Assembly (NCBI GenBank): GCA_003134965.1
Contig: PLDA01000003.1
Location: 682,001-746,000 of the forward strand
DNA from: Vulcanimicrobium winogradskyi
GTDB taxonomy: Bacteria > Vulcanimicrobiota > Vulcanimicrobiia > Vulcanimicrobiales > Vulcanimicrobiaceae
Direction: 5' to 3'
Length of the DNA stretch: 64,000 bases
Part shown: positions 55,943 to 64,000 of the stretch, piece by piece
Numbering within the stretch: position 1 is the stretch's first letter
How the letters are laid out: each line of letters opens with the position of its first letter
The notes under the pieces: generated by a model
The model's database searches: none
The model's input: the letters and a program-made list of their open reading frames with translations, nothing else
Told to the model about the DNA's origin: nothing
Program-made: the position numbers and the translations under genes

Positions 55943-56931
55943 GCGACCCGCCGGGCGGCGCGGTGGAAGAACGCGCGGACGCGTCCGCTGCGATCGATCT
56001 CGCGGGCGGCGGCGACCGCGTCGGCGTCGGCCAGCTCGGTGCGCGAGGCGCGATGGGCTGCTTCGCGCGCGCCGAGCCGGTCGAGCGCCGCGAAGGTCGC
56101 GGCGACGTCGGCCGGGGTCAGCGCGCCGCCGCGCGAGTAGGCGTTGGCGATCGTCTCGCGCGCCTCGGACGGTGGTCCGGCGAGTGCCCAGACCACCGGG
56201 AACGTCCACTTCCGCATCGCGAGGTCCGCACCGCACGGCTTCCCGGTCGTCGCCGAGTCGCCCCAAGTTCCGAGCACGTCGTCTTCGATTTGGAACGCCG
56301 TCCCGTAGGCCCGGCCGATGCGCGCGTACGCGGCGGCGCGCGCAGCGTCTGCCCCCGCCGCCAACGCACCCAGCTCGCAGGCCGCACCGAAGAGCGCGCC
56401 GGTCTTGCCGCCGATCATTGCCCGGTAGTCCTCCATCGTTACGCGCGGTTCCGCCTCGAACGCGATGTCCCGGCCCTGGCCGCTGCACATCGCCAGGTGC
56501 GCGGCGAGCAGCACCCGGTTCATCTCGAGCTTGCGCTCCGCGGTCGCGCGGCTCCCGTCGAGCAGGGTGAGGTAGGCCACCGAGCACAGGGCGTCGCCGG
56601 CGTTGATACCGTGGGCGAGCCCGTAGCGCGACCAGACGGTCTCTCGGCCCCGGCGCAGCCGGTCGCCGTCCTCGATGTCGTCGTGGATCAGCGAGAATTC
56701 GTGGACGATCTCGACCGCGCAGGCCGGCGCCAGCGCATCCTCGAGGCACCCGCCCTCTTCTTCGGCGACCTCGAGCACAAGCTGCGAACGCAGGCGCTTG
56801 CCACGCCGCCCCGCCTCCACGAACCCGAAGTGGTAGCGGATCTGCGCGCTGGTGGCGGAGCCGTCGTCGAACCGGGCGACGGCGCGTTCCAGCGCCGCCT
56901 CGAGACTATCCAGCGCCGGCGGCGAGAGCAT
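55939..56931 (-). CDS. Polyprenyl diphosphate synthase (trans-isoprenyl type)
   Basis: 330 aa. First Asp-rich motif in EIVHEFSLIHDDIEDGDRLR (DDxxD), RGRETVWSRYG, then GGKTGALFGAACELGALAAG and the second Asp-rich motif FQIEDDVLGTWGDSATTGKP. It condenses isopentenyl diphosphate units onto an allylic primer. Chain length cannot be read from the sequence. It overlaps ispH by 26 nt and the GT-C gene by 4 nt, so lipid-carrier or other prenyl supply for the latter is plausible. Confidence 0.92.
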   Translation of the reverse strand: MLSPPALDSLEAALERAVARFDDGSATSAQIRYHFGFVEAGRRGKRLRSQLVLEVAEEEGGCLEDALAPACAVEIVHEFSLIHDDIEDGDRLRRGRETVWSRYGLAHGINAGDALCSVAYLTLLDGSRATAERKLEMNRVLLAAHLAMCSGQGRDIAFEAEPRVTMEDYRAMIGGKTGALFGAACELGALAAGADAARAAAYARIGRAYGTAFQIEDDVLGTWGDSATTGKPCGADLAMRKWTFPVVWALAGPPSEARETIANAYSRGGALTPADVAATFAALDRLGAREAAHRASRTELADADAVAAAREIDRSGRVRAFFHRAARRVA

Positions 56932-57751
56932 CCATCCGGTCCGCGACCCGATCGACCAGCCAGCCGGGGGTCGACGCGCCCGACATCAAACCGGCGGTTC
57001 CGATCCCTGCGAACCACTCGGCTCGAAGCTCGTCGGGTCCCTCGATGTGATACGACCGCGCCCCGTTGATCGCGGCCAGCTCGGCGAGGTGCTTGGTGTT
57101 CGCCGAGGTCTTGCCGCCGACGACGACCATCACGTCGACCTCACGCGAGAGTGCGTCGACCTCGCTCTGGCGGTTCTTGGTGTCGGTGCAGATCGTGTTG
57201 ATGGCGCGGACTTCGTAGTACTTCTCGCTGAGTGTGCGGACGATTTCGCTGAAGCCCGTTCCGTTCCAGGTCGACTGCACGACGACGCCGACCCGGCTCG
57301 CGCGCGGAAGCGCCGCGATGTCGTCGGCACTGGTGATGCACCACGCGCCGGGCACGTGCGAGAGCGTCCCCTTCACCTCGGGGTGGTTGGGGTCGCCGAC
57401 GACGACGATCTTGTAGCCCTCGTCGCGCAGCTTCTCGGCCTGGACGTGGATCTTCGTGACCATCGGGCAGGTCGCGTCGATCACGGTCAGCCCGCGCTCC
57501 TTCGCCTTGTCGAGTACCTCGACCGGCAGGCCGTGCGCCCGCACGAACATCGCTTCGGTATCGACCTCGTCGAGGCTGTCGGCGTTCTTGAGGCCCTTCG
57601 CCGCGAGCGAGGCGACCATCTGCGGGTTGTGGACGACGTGGCCGAGGGTCGTGACGCCGCCGCCGAGCCGCTCGACCGCTTCCTCGGCCTTCTTGACCGT
57701 GATGGCGACGCCGAAGCAGAAGCCCTGGGTCTTGGCCCGCTTGATGATCAC
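56906..57751 (-). CDS. ispH: 4-hydroxy-3-methylbut-2-enyl diphosphate reductase
   Basis: 281 aa. The three cluster cysteines lie in KTQGFCFGVAITVKKAEEAV, TVIDATCPMVTKIHVQAEKL and INTICTDTKNRQSEVDAL; GHVVHNPQMV and SANTKHLAELA are also typical. It carries out the last MEP-pathway step to IPP and DMAPP. Order cmk-plsC-ispH is conserved in Firmicutes. Confidence 0.96.
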   Translation of the reverse strand: MIIKRAKTQGFCFGVAITVKKAEEAVERLGGGVTTLGHVVHNPQMVASLAAKGLKNADSLDEVDTEAMFVRAHGLPVEVLDKAKERGLTVIDATCPMVTKIHVQAEKLRDEGYKIVVVGDPNHPEVKGTLSHVPGAWCITSADDIAALPRASRVGVVVQSTWNGTGFSEIVRTLSEKYYEVRAINTICTDTKNRQSEVDALSREVDVMVVVGGKTSANTKHLAELAAINGARSYHIEGPDELRAEWFAGIGTAGLMSGASTPGWLVDRVADRMDALAAGAG

Positions 57752-58335
57752 CGAATGCTCTCCTCGAGCGCGCGGATCCGTTGCATGATCGTTGCCGTTC
57801 CCTTCTCCAAATCGTCCCCATCCGACTGCCGGTTCCGGACCACCCGCATCGGCTCGCCGAAGACGACCGTCACCCGCCTGAACGGACGCAGTCGCCGCGT
57901 CCCCCCGATCGCCGCCGGAACGACGGGAACGCCGGCCGCCGCCGCGAGGAACGCGGCACCGGCCTTTTCCTCGTTCGTGCCGGTCACGTTACGGCCACCC
58001 TCCGGGAAGATAACGATCGTGCGACCTTCCTTCAGCATCCGCAACGAAGCGCGCAAGGCGGCGGTTCCGCCGGCCTGCCGGTCGACCGGGAAGGCGTTCA
58101 AGCGCGGGATCAGCCAGCGGATGATCGGCATCGCGAAGAGCTCCTTCTTCGCCATGTACCAGACCGGCCGCGGGACCGCGACGCCCAGGATCGGAGGATC
58201 GAAGTTCGAGATGTGGTTCGCGGCGACGATCAGCCCGCCGTCACGAGGCACCTTCTCGGCCCCGACGACCCTGAACCGGAACGTGGTCAGCAGGATCGCT
58301 TTGACGACTACTTTCGCCACGTCGTAGAACGTCAC
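57748..58335 (-). CDS. plsC: 1-acyl-sn-glycerol-3-phosphate acyltransferase
   Basis: 195 aa with acyltransferase motifs AANHISNFDPPILGVAVPRP (NHxSxxD), NAFPVDRQAGGTAALRASLR and IVIFPEGGRNVTG. It adds the second acyl chain in phosphatidic-acid synthesis. It overlaps ispH and cmk by 4 nt each. Confidence 0.94.
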   Translation of the reverse strand: MTFYDVAKVVVKAILLTTFRFRVVGAEKVPRDGGLIVAANHISNFDPPILGVAVPRPVWYMAKKELFAMPIIRWLIPRLNAFPVDRQAGGTAALRASLRMLKEGRTIVIFPEGGRNVTGTNEEKAGAAFLAAAAGVPVVPAAIGGTRRLRPFRRVTVVFGEPMRVVRNRQSDGDDLEKGTATIMQRIRALEESIR

Positions 58336-59015
58336 GCGCGGGCGGCGTCCATGACCGCGCGCATCCGCGCGACCACCTCGGCCGGCTTCACGTCGGTGGA
58401 GTCGATCGTCATCGCGTCGTGCGCGGCCCGCAGCGGCGAGACCGCGCGGGTCGAATCGAGCCGGTCGCGCTCGACGATCTGCGCGCGGACTTCGTCGAAC
58501 GGAACGTCCAGCCCGCGTTCGTGGAACTCCGCCTGCCGGCGCCGCGCGCGCTCATCGACCGACGCGGTAAGGAAAAACTTATATCGCGCGTCCGGAAGGA
58601 CGACGGTACCGATGTCGCGCCCCGCCATGACAACTGTACCACGTGTGGCGAGCGCACGTTGTCGGGCGACCAATTCGGTCCGAACGGCCGGAAGTGCCGC
58701 GACCGAAGACACCGCCGCGGAAACGTCAGGTTCGAACAGTCGGTCGCCGGTATCTTGGCCGTCGATAACGACGCGATAGCCGGCGACCCGGTCGGAGTCG
58801 GGGACGATCTCGAACTTGTGATGAGCAAGCATCGCGATCAACGCACTGCCGCCGTCGAGATCGATGCCGTTCTTGAGCGCAAGGTACGCAACGGACCGAT
58901 ACATCGCGCCGGTGTCAAGATAAAGAATCTGCAGCTCGGAAGCGAGGATTTTGGCCACCGTCGTCTTCCCGCTGGCGCTGAAGCCGTCAATTGCAACGTT
59001 GCTATTCTGCGGCAT
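58332..59015 (-). CDS. cmk: Cytidylate kinase
   Basis: 227 aa. P-loop VAIDGFSASGKTTVAKILAS, YLDTGAMYRSVAYLALKNGI, and RGTVVMAGRDIGTVVLPDAR. It phosphorylates CMP/dCMP. The start overlaps the end of the zinc-ribbon nuclease-like gene by 14 nt, so that gene is transcribed into the cmk operon. Confidence 0.96.
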   Translation of the reverse strand: MPQNSNVAIDGFSASGKTTVAKILASELQILYLDTGAMYRSVAYLALKNGIDLDGGSALIAMLAHHKFEIVPDSDRVAGYRVVIDGQDTGDRLFEPDVSAAVSSVAALPAVRTELVARQRALATRGTVVMAGRDIGTVVLPDARYKFFLTASVDERARRRQAEFHERGLDVPFDEVRAQIVERDRLDSTRAVSPLRAAHDAMTIDSTDVKPAEVVARMRAVMDAARA

Positions 59016-60240
59016 GAACGGGCCGATTGTTTCGGCTGTTCCACCAAGTTCCTTCGGATCGCCGACGACGCCAACAGCGCGGGCATCCCCGACCGATCAG
59101 ACGGTAGTAGCCATTACCTTGAAACGTCTCCGCACAAAATAGGCATCGCCAGCGGTACCGGTGGTCTATACCCTTGTACTTTTCGTCGCGTAACTCGAGC
59201 CCGAGCGAAGGAGCGGCGCTCCGCAGACGTGCCAGGCCGCGCGACAACCAGCCTCCCTGCGGAATCTGAACGGCGTCAGGAACTGCGACATGAATTCCGT
59301 AAAGACGCAGTGCTTTCACCGCGTGTTGCACGACCGCTTCCGGGTTGTACAGCACGTCCTGCGCCATCTCGGTAATATGGACCAGGGTGACGCCGCGCTG
59401 CGAACAAATCTCGGCTTTCTCCGCGTCGCGGCGTACGATAGCAGCAAGCGGCTCGCCGTATCCCTTTTCGCGCGAATGTGTGAAGCCTTGGTATTCGAAC
59501 GCGAGCTTCAAATCGGCGTTGTATCCGTCAAGCTCCAGTCGCCCTCCCCTCGACGAGTGGAGCCACGCGGGACGCCGCAGCGGAAATTCGGCGTCGAACA
59601 GTGCCTCGAATACGCTCCGAATCGCGGTCTCGCCGACTCTTGCAAAGCACGAACGGCAGCCGTGACGCTTTCTAATGTCATTGATTGCCCGCGTCGACGC
59701 GTGTCCGTTCGAGCACTTGACATGTATTCGCTTTCCGCTAACGTACTCGCTCTCGGTCATCGCTATGAGCCATCCGTTTTCGCGGACGACGCGCTCGACG
59801 ACCGAGAAGGGCGTACGGTGCAATCGCCGGAGCTTCTCAAACTTGCATGCCGCGCACCATAGACGACGCTTCGACAGGGCCCCTCGAATCGATAGCCGCT
59901 GAAGCCCGTGACGTCCACAGAGAATCTCCACGTACTCCTGCCCGGGTTCGAGCCGCTCGTCGAGAAGCCACCCACTTCGTAATCGAACATAGATCTCGAG
60001 ACGGGAGCGAGTTCTTGCCCGGACACGGGCCATACCCGCCTTGATCCGGCAGGGCGGACACCACGTTCGAAAATCGGTCCGCGACTTGTTGATCTTTGCG
60101 AGAAACGAACCATGGCAATGGCAGTGGAGCTTCGCTCGAATACCTTTGGACGTTCCGACTACGATCGATTGAACGCCAAGGAAGACCGCCCCGCGGTCTT
60201 CCGCCACACACGCCAACGTTTTCAAAGTCTGTTCGCTCAT
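59002..60240 (-). CDS. Zinc-ribbon-rich protein with nuclease-like C-terminal region
   Basis: About 412 aa from ATG 60240. It has repeated Cys pairs (LHCHCHGSFLAKI, WCPPCRIKAG, LWCAACKFEKL, HGCRSCFARVG, WRCLFCAETFQG, GCPRCWRR) typical of serial zinc ribbons. Toward the C-terminus, ELDGYNADLKLAFEYQGFTH and EKAEICSQRGVTLVHITE resemble a PD-(D/E)XK/Vsr-like nuclease core found in phage and mobile-element proteins. The longer open frame upstream of 60240 looks non-coding. It is inserted between cmk and radA; GC is lower than in neighbours. The role may be defence or homing. Confidence 0.65.
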   Translation of the reverse strand: MSEQTLKTLACVAEDRGAVFLGVQSIVVGTSKGIRAKLHCHCHGSFLAKINKSRTDFRTWCPPCRIKAGMARVRARTRSRLEIYVRLRSGWLLDERLEPGQEYVEILCGRHGLQRLSIRGALSKRRLWCAACKFEKLRRLHRTPFSVVERVVRENGWLIAMTESEYVSGKRIHVKCSNGHASTRAINDIRKRHGCRSCFARVGETAIRSVFEALFDAEFPLRRPAWLHSSRGGRLELDGYNADLKLAFEYQGFTHSREKGYGEPLAAIVRRDAEKAEICSQRGVTLVHITEMAQDVLYNPEAVVQHAVKALRLYGIHVAVPDAVQIPQGGWLSRGLARLRSAAPSLGLELRDEKYKGIDHRYRWRCLFCAETFQGNGYYRLIGRGCPRCWRRRRSEGTWWNSRNNRPVHAAE

Positions 60241-60442
60241 GCAAACGATAGCGTAAAGAACGACGGTGCCACACCCCTGGCACTCCGCGACGAAGGCAGC
60301 GTTGCGTGCCAAGGGTGTGCGGACGTGGGTGCGGAAGAGCCGAAAACGCCAGGCTGACCCGCTTCTCTGCGCCGGGCCCCGGCGATTGCGTAACGCGGCG
60401 CTCGCAAACCGCCCACGAATGCAACTCAGTTCCGAGGAGACG

Positions 60443-61321
60443 ATGACGCTGCGACTGCGCACGCGCTCGTTTCAACTCGTCCTTGCCGACCAACGCGTAC
60501 AGGGCGCCCTCATCGCGACCTCCCGATTCGACCTGCCGCGCTTCATTGTCTGCCCCTGCTGCGGATATCCAACGTTGACGATCCGCGGCTATGACACGTG
60601 CCCAATCTGTAGTTGGGAAGACGATGGCCAGGACGACGCCGACGCCGATGACGTCCGCGGCGGGCCGAATTCAGACTACTCGCTGACGGAAGCCCGTCTC
60701 AACTTCGCTAGTCACCGCACGCAATACCGTGCCGAAGATCGTAGCCGGTTCGATCAGGAGGCCAAAACCGCTTCAGAACGCCGGGCAATCGTCGCGGCGT
60801 ACGACGCACTTCTTCCCGACCTTCGGCCTTGGACGTTCATTTCTGCACTCGCCCGAATGAACGAGCTTCACGTGGTATTGCACGAACGGCGCTTCGGCAA
60901 ACGGCGAGTCCGGAGATGGCGCGCGATCGAAGGCGACGAACGTCGTCGCGCAGATCGTGACTGGGAAGTGTGGACCGCTCTTTTCTCAGGTATTTTTCCG
61001 CGATGGCTTCGGTTCGAAGCACCGCCGACGATTCGGTCGCAGCGAAGCCGGCGCTTCGACCGGTTCGCCGAGCGCGTGTGGCGACGTCTTCTGAAACAGC
61101 CCGGACGAAATGCGCTCGTCACGAAGCATCATCGTCGCGGAAGCTACGTGTGCTGGAGCTCTCTCGACCGGGAGGTCTGGTTGACCCACGGGTCCGATGA
61201 CGTCCGGGTGACCTGTGAGCCGTACTCGGAGGAACGTCTCGAACCGACGTTTCGGCTGGCGGACGATGACGAGGTCGAACGGGCGGCCGGGTTCATCGGC
61301 GCGTATTTCGCGGTGGAGTAA
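60443..61321 (+). CDS. CPCC-type cysteine-rich domain protein
   Basis: About 292 aa. Near the N-terminus RFIVCPCCGYPTLTIRGYD, TCPICSWEDDGQDDADADD and GGPNSDYSLTEARLNFASHR match the Cys_rich_CPCC domain, often found in immunity proteins of polymorphic toxin systems. The rest is Arg-rich with no recognised fold. ATG 60443 has GAGGAG close upstream; ATG 60419 is an alternative. It is divergent from the zinc-ribbon gene. Confidence 0.6.
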   Translation: MTLRLRTRSFQLVLADQRVQGALIATSRFDLPRFIVCPCCGYPTLTIRGYDTCPICSWEDDGQDDADADDVRGGPNSDYSLTEARLNFASHRTQYRAEDRSRFDQEAKTASERRAIVAAYDALLPDLRPWTFISALARMNELHVVLHERRFGKRRVRRWRAIEGDERRRADRDWEVWTALFSGIFPRWLRFEAPPTIRSQRSRRFDRFAERVWRRLLKQPGRNALVTKHHRRGSYVCWSSLDREVWLTHGSDDVRVTCEPYSEERLEPTFRLADDDEVERAAGFIGAYFAVE

Positions 61322-61382
61322 TGCTTGCCGGCCGATGAGCCCTGCGCCAGGCAGTTGGCACACCGGCGCGCAACACTGGGGC

Positions 61383-62702
61383 GTGGCAAAGGCCAAGTCT
61401 GCGTATTACTGTACCGGGTGCGGGTTCGAGTCGGCGCGCTGGCTGGGGCGCTGCCCCTCGTGTGAGGCGTGGAACACGTTCGAGGACGCGCCGGTCGTCA
61501 AGCCGGTCAAGGCGGCGCAGGGACGCGCCGTTCCGCTGCGCTCGAACGGGCCGATGCTGCTGGCCGCGATCGAGGATACGCGGATCGCGCGGCGGCGGAC
61601 GGGGATGGCCGAGTTCGACGGGCTGCTCGGGGGCGGGATCGTCCCCGGCAGCCTCGTGCTGCTCGGCGGCCCGCCCGGGGCGGGGAAATCGACGCTGCTG
61701 CTGCAGCTCGCGACGACGCTCTCGCGCGCCGGCGCACGCTCGGTCTACGTCTGCGGCGAGGAGTCGGCAGCGCAGACAAAGCTGCGCGCGCAACGCGTCG
61801 GTGCCGCTGAGTCGCTGCTCGTCTTCCCCGAGACGAACCTGCGCGCGGTGCTCGATGCGCTCGAGCGCGACGTCCCCGAGATTCTCGTCATCGACTCGAT
61901 CCAGACGATGTGGCTCCCCGACGTCGAGTCGTTCGCCGGCAGCGTCTCGCAGATTCGTGACTGCACGCAAGTGCTCATGGAGTTCGCGAAGCGCACCGGC
62001 TGCTCGACGTTCGTCGTCGGCCACGTCACGAAGGACGGCGCGATCGCCGGACCGCGGTTGCTCGAGCACCTGGTCGACACCGTGCTCTACTTCGAGGGCG
62101 ATCAGTCGGGCGAGTACCGCATCGTGCGCGCCTACAAGAACCGCTTCGGCGGGACCGACGAGATCTGCGTCTTCGCGATGGACGACCGCGGGCTGCACGA
62201 GGTCGCCGACCCGTCGGCGCTCTTCCTGCAGGGGCGCGGGCTGCGGCCGAGCGGCTCGTGCGTCGTCCCGACGCTGGTCGGAACGCGCCCGGTGCTGGTC
62301 GAGATCCAAGCACTGGTCGGCGAGGCCGCCTACGGAACGCCGCGCCGGCTCGCCGCCAACGTCGATGCGGCGCGGCTCGCGATGATCATCGCCATTCTCG
62401 AGCGGCGCGCCGGTCTTCAGCTCGGCAGTCACGACGTGTACTGTTCGGTCGCCGGCGGCTTGCGTGTCGCGGAGACCGGCGCCGACCTCGGCATCGCGCT
62501 TGCGATCGCGTCGGCGTTTCGCGACGTTCCGCTCGCCTCCGGCACGGTTGCATTCGGCGAGCTCGGCCTCTCCGGCGAAGTACGCGGCGTCTCGCAGCCC
62601 GCACGACGCGCCGCCGAAGCGACGAAGCTCGGTTTCACGCGCCTGATCACCCCCGAAGGCGCGCGCGACCTCGCCGCCGCAATCCGTCTCGCGTTCGATT
62701 GA
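61383..62702 (+). CDS. radA: DNA repair protein RadA
   Basis: 439 aa. N-terminal zinc finger (YYCTGCGFESARWLGRCPSC), Walker A LLGGPPGAGKSTLLLQL, RadA motif AYKNRFGGTDEICVFAM and a Lon-protease-like C-terminal domain (TGADLGIALAIASAFRDVPL). It is a RecA-like helicase in branch migration. GTG 61383. In Bacillus radA (sms) lies near yacL; here inserted blocks separate them. Confidence 0.96.
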   Translation: MAKAKSAYYCTGCGFESARWLGRCPSCEAWNTFEDAPVVKPVKAAQGRAVPLRSNGPMLLAAIEDTRIARRRTGMAEFDGLLGGGIVPGSLVLLGGPPGAGKSTLLLQLATTLSRAGARSVYVCGEESAAQTKLRAQRVGAAESLLVFPETNLRAVLDALERDVPEILVIDSIQTMWLPDVESFAGSVSQIRDCTQVLMEFAKRTGCSTFVVGHVTKDGAIAGPRLLEHLVDTVLYFEGDQSGEYRIVRAYKNRFGGTDEICVFAMDDRGLHEVADPSALFLQGRGLRPSGSCVVPTLVGTRPVLVEIQALVGEAAYGTPRRLAANVDAARLAMIIAILERRAGLQLGSHDVYCSVAGGLRVAETGADLGIALAIASAFRDVPLASGTVAFGELGLSGEVRGVSQPARRAAEATKLGFTRLITPEGARDLAAAIRLAFD

Positions 62703-62710
62703 AGGACCGG

Positions 62711-64000
62711 ATGGCCGAACTCATCCCCCGCGACATGCTCTTCGGGAACCCCGAGAAAGCGGCACCGTTCATCTCGCCCGACGGGACGCGCATCGCGTAC
62801 CTCGCACCGCACGAAGGGACCCTCTCGGTGTGGGTGCGCACGATCGGCCGCGAGGACGACCGCGTCGTCGCCAGCGATCCGGCGCGGCCGATTCGCACCG
62901 CGTTCTGGACGCCGGACGGCACGCGCGTCCTCTACGTGCAGGACGCGGCCGGCAATGAGAACTTCCATCTGTTCGCAGCCGATCCCGGCGGAGCCGCAGC
63001 GCCGGTCGATCTGACGCCGTACGAGGGCTGTCTGGTCCTCGTGCAGTCGGTCAATCTCGATCGGCCCGAGGTAATCCTGATCTTGATGAACCGCCGCGAT
63101 CCGCAATTCTTCGACGTCTACCGGCTCGATCCGCGGACCGGCGAGACGACCCTCGATACGGAAAATCCCGGCGGCGTCTCGTCGTTTGCCGACGACGCGC
63201 AGATGGTCGTGCGGGTCGGCGTGATCCAGCACGCGGACGCGGCCTGCGAGATCGTCGTACGCGATGCGGCCGACGCGCCGTGGCGCACGCTGGCGCGCTT
63301 CGAGGCCGAGGACGGCACGCCGCAACTGGTCGGCTTCACGCCGGACGGGACCGCGCTGCTGGCGATCACGAGCGCGGATGCGAACGCCGCGCGGCTCGTC
63401 AGCTTCGATCTCGCGAGCGGCGAGCGAACCGTTGTCGCGGGCGACCCCGAGTACGACGTCTCTCACGTCGTCGTCTCGCCGCGGACGAAAGCACCGATCG
63501 CCGCGTCGATCATCCGCGAACGCGAGGCCTGGACCGTCCTCGATCCAGACTACGCCGCCGACTTCGCCGCGCTCGCGGCACAGGTGCCCGGAGATCTTGG
63601 GCTCGAGTCGACCGATCGCGACGACCGCATCTGGCTGGTCTCATCGACGATCGACACCGGCTCGCGGTCGTTCTGGACGTACGATCGGCGCACGCGCAGC
63701 GCCGAGAAGATATTCTCGATGCGCCCCGAGCTCGACCGCTACACGCTCGCGCCGATGACGCCGGTGAGCTATACGGCGCGCGACGGTCTGACGATCCACG
63801 GCTACGTGACGACGCCGGCGGGCGTTCCGGCTCGGGCTCTTCCGGCGGTGGTGCTGGTGCACGGTGGCCCGTGGGTGCGCGACAACTGGGGGTTCAACCC
63901 GTTCGTGCAGTGGCTGGCGAATCGCGGCTACGCCGTGCTGCAGCCGAACTTTCGCGGCTCGACCGGCTACGGCAAAGCGCACCTGAACGCCGGCGACCGC
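62711..64000 (+). CDS. Prolyl-oligopeptidase-family (S9) peptidase, N-terminal part
   Basis: The frame starts at ATG 62711 (GAAGGA upstream) and runs off the window. The first about 340 aa form a beta-propeller (FISPDGTRIAYLAPHEGTLS, FWTPDGTRVLYVQDAAGNEN, FTPDGTALLAITSADANAAR). The start of the alpha/beta-hydrolase domain follows (LPAVVLVHGGPWVRDNWGFN, FRGSTGYGKAHL). The catalytic Ser, Asp and His lie beyond the window. It is 8 nt after radA and probably co-transcribed. Confidence 0.9.
   Translation, partial: MAELIPRDMLFGNPEKAAPFISPDGTRIAYLAPHEGTLSVWVRTIGREDDRVVASDPARPIRTAFWTPDGTRVLYVQDAAGNENFHLFAADPGGAAAPVDLTPYEGCLVLVQSVNLDRPEVILILMNRRDPQFFDVYRLDPRTGETTLDTENPGGVSSFADDAQMVVRVGVIQHADAACEIVVRDAADAPWRTLARFEAEDGTPQLVGFTPDGTALLAITSADANAARLVSFDLASGERTVVAGDPEYDVSHVVVSPRTKAPIAASIIREREAWTVLDPDYAADFAALAAQVPGDLGLESTDRDDRIWLVSSTIDTGSRSFWTYDRRTRSAEKIFSMRPELDRYTLAPMTPVSYTARDGLTIHGYVTTPAGVPARALPAVVLVHGGPWVRDNWGFNPFVQWLANRGYAVLQPNFRGSTGYGKAHLNAGDR

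Noticed and set aside
1..64000. CRISPR arrays, rRNA genes or prophage structural genes
   Set aside because: No regularly spaced direct repeats, no rRNA sequence and no phage structural proteins were seen.

Overview
The window is a high-GC bacterial chromosome segment with densely packed genes, many joined by 1-4 nt stop/start overlaps, and frequent GTG and TTG starts. No 16S rRNA is present. The gene set (SigH-type sigma factor, RsbU/RsbW/STAS partner-switching parts, a FakA-PlsX-FakB fatty-acid operon) and the gene order suggest a deep-branching, Gram-positive-affiliated or monoderm-like environmental lineage. Candidatus Eremiobacterota (WPS-2) would fit, but that assignment is an inference.

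The backbone follows the order known from Bacillus and Clostridia. Read from right to left it is radA, [inserted genes], cmk-plsC-ispH-prenyl synthase-GT-C fusion-yebC-PASTA-rpe-thiL, rpmB (divergent), fakA-plsX-fakB, hemW, yacL-like PIN/TRAM, ispD, ispF, gltX, cysE, cysS, rlmB, sigH, then rpmG-tRNA-Trp-secE-nusG and rplK-rplA. Accessory blocks split this order at several points. About 21 kb lies between sigH and rpmG, about 7 kb between nusG and rplK, and rplJ-rplL is absent after rplA, where transposase relics and a cytochrome oxidase subunit II gene are found instead.

Left part (1-10.3 kb): coxB-like fragment; two abutting transposase relics (IS1380 and IS5 types); rplA-rplK; a truncated LysR with coupled small HTH gene; LuxR regulator; STAS protein; lipoprotein; S1-domain protein; two head-to-head secreted-protein genes, one frameshifted; nusG-secE-tRNA-Trp-rpmG.

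Middle (10.6-31.7 kb): a complete IS1595-type element (10684-13038) with 25-bp inverted repeats, an 8-bp target duplication and passenger genes; a GGDEF protein; a soluble chemoreceptor fused to a DctP-type binding domain; a degraded CidA/CidB fusion; malate synthase; a multi-PAS/GAF RsbU-RsbW fusion; fumarylacetoacetase. A probable defence island (PD-(D/E)XK nuclease plus a 1335-aa nuclease-STAND NTPase) sits between tRNA-Thr(GGU) and tRNA-Gly(UCC) of a dispersed Thr-Tyr-Gly-Thr tRNA cluster. A tRNA with a Thr anticodon (UGU) but a serine-like long variable arm lies next to that cluster on the other strand.

Right part (31.7-64 kb): mostly housekeeping. It covers translation (gltX, cysS, rlmB, rpmB), isoprenoids (ispD, ispF, ispH, prenyl synthase), phospholipid synthesis (fakA, plsX, fakB, plsC), cysteine synthesis (cysE), thiamine (thiL), pentose phosphate (rpe), glycosyl transfer and DNA repair (radA). 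A zinc-ribbon nuclease-like gene and a CPCC-type gene are inserted between cmk and radA. The window ends inside a prolyl-oligopeptidase-family gene.
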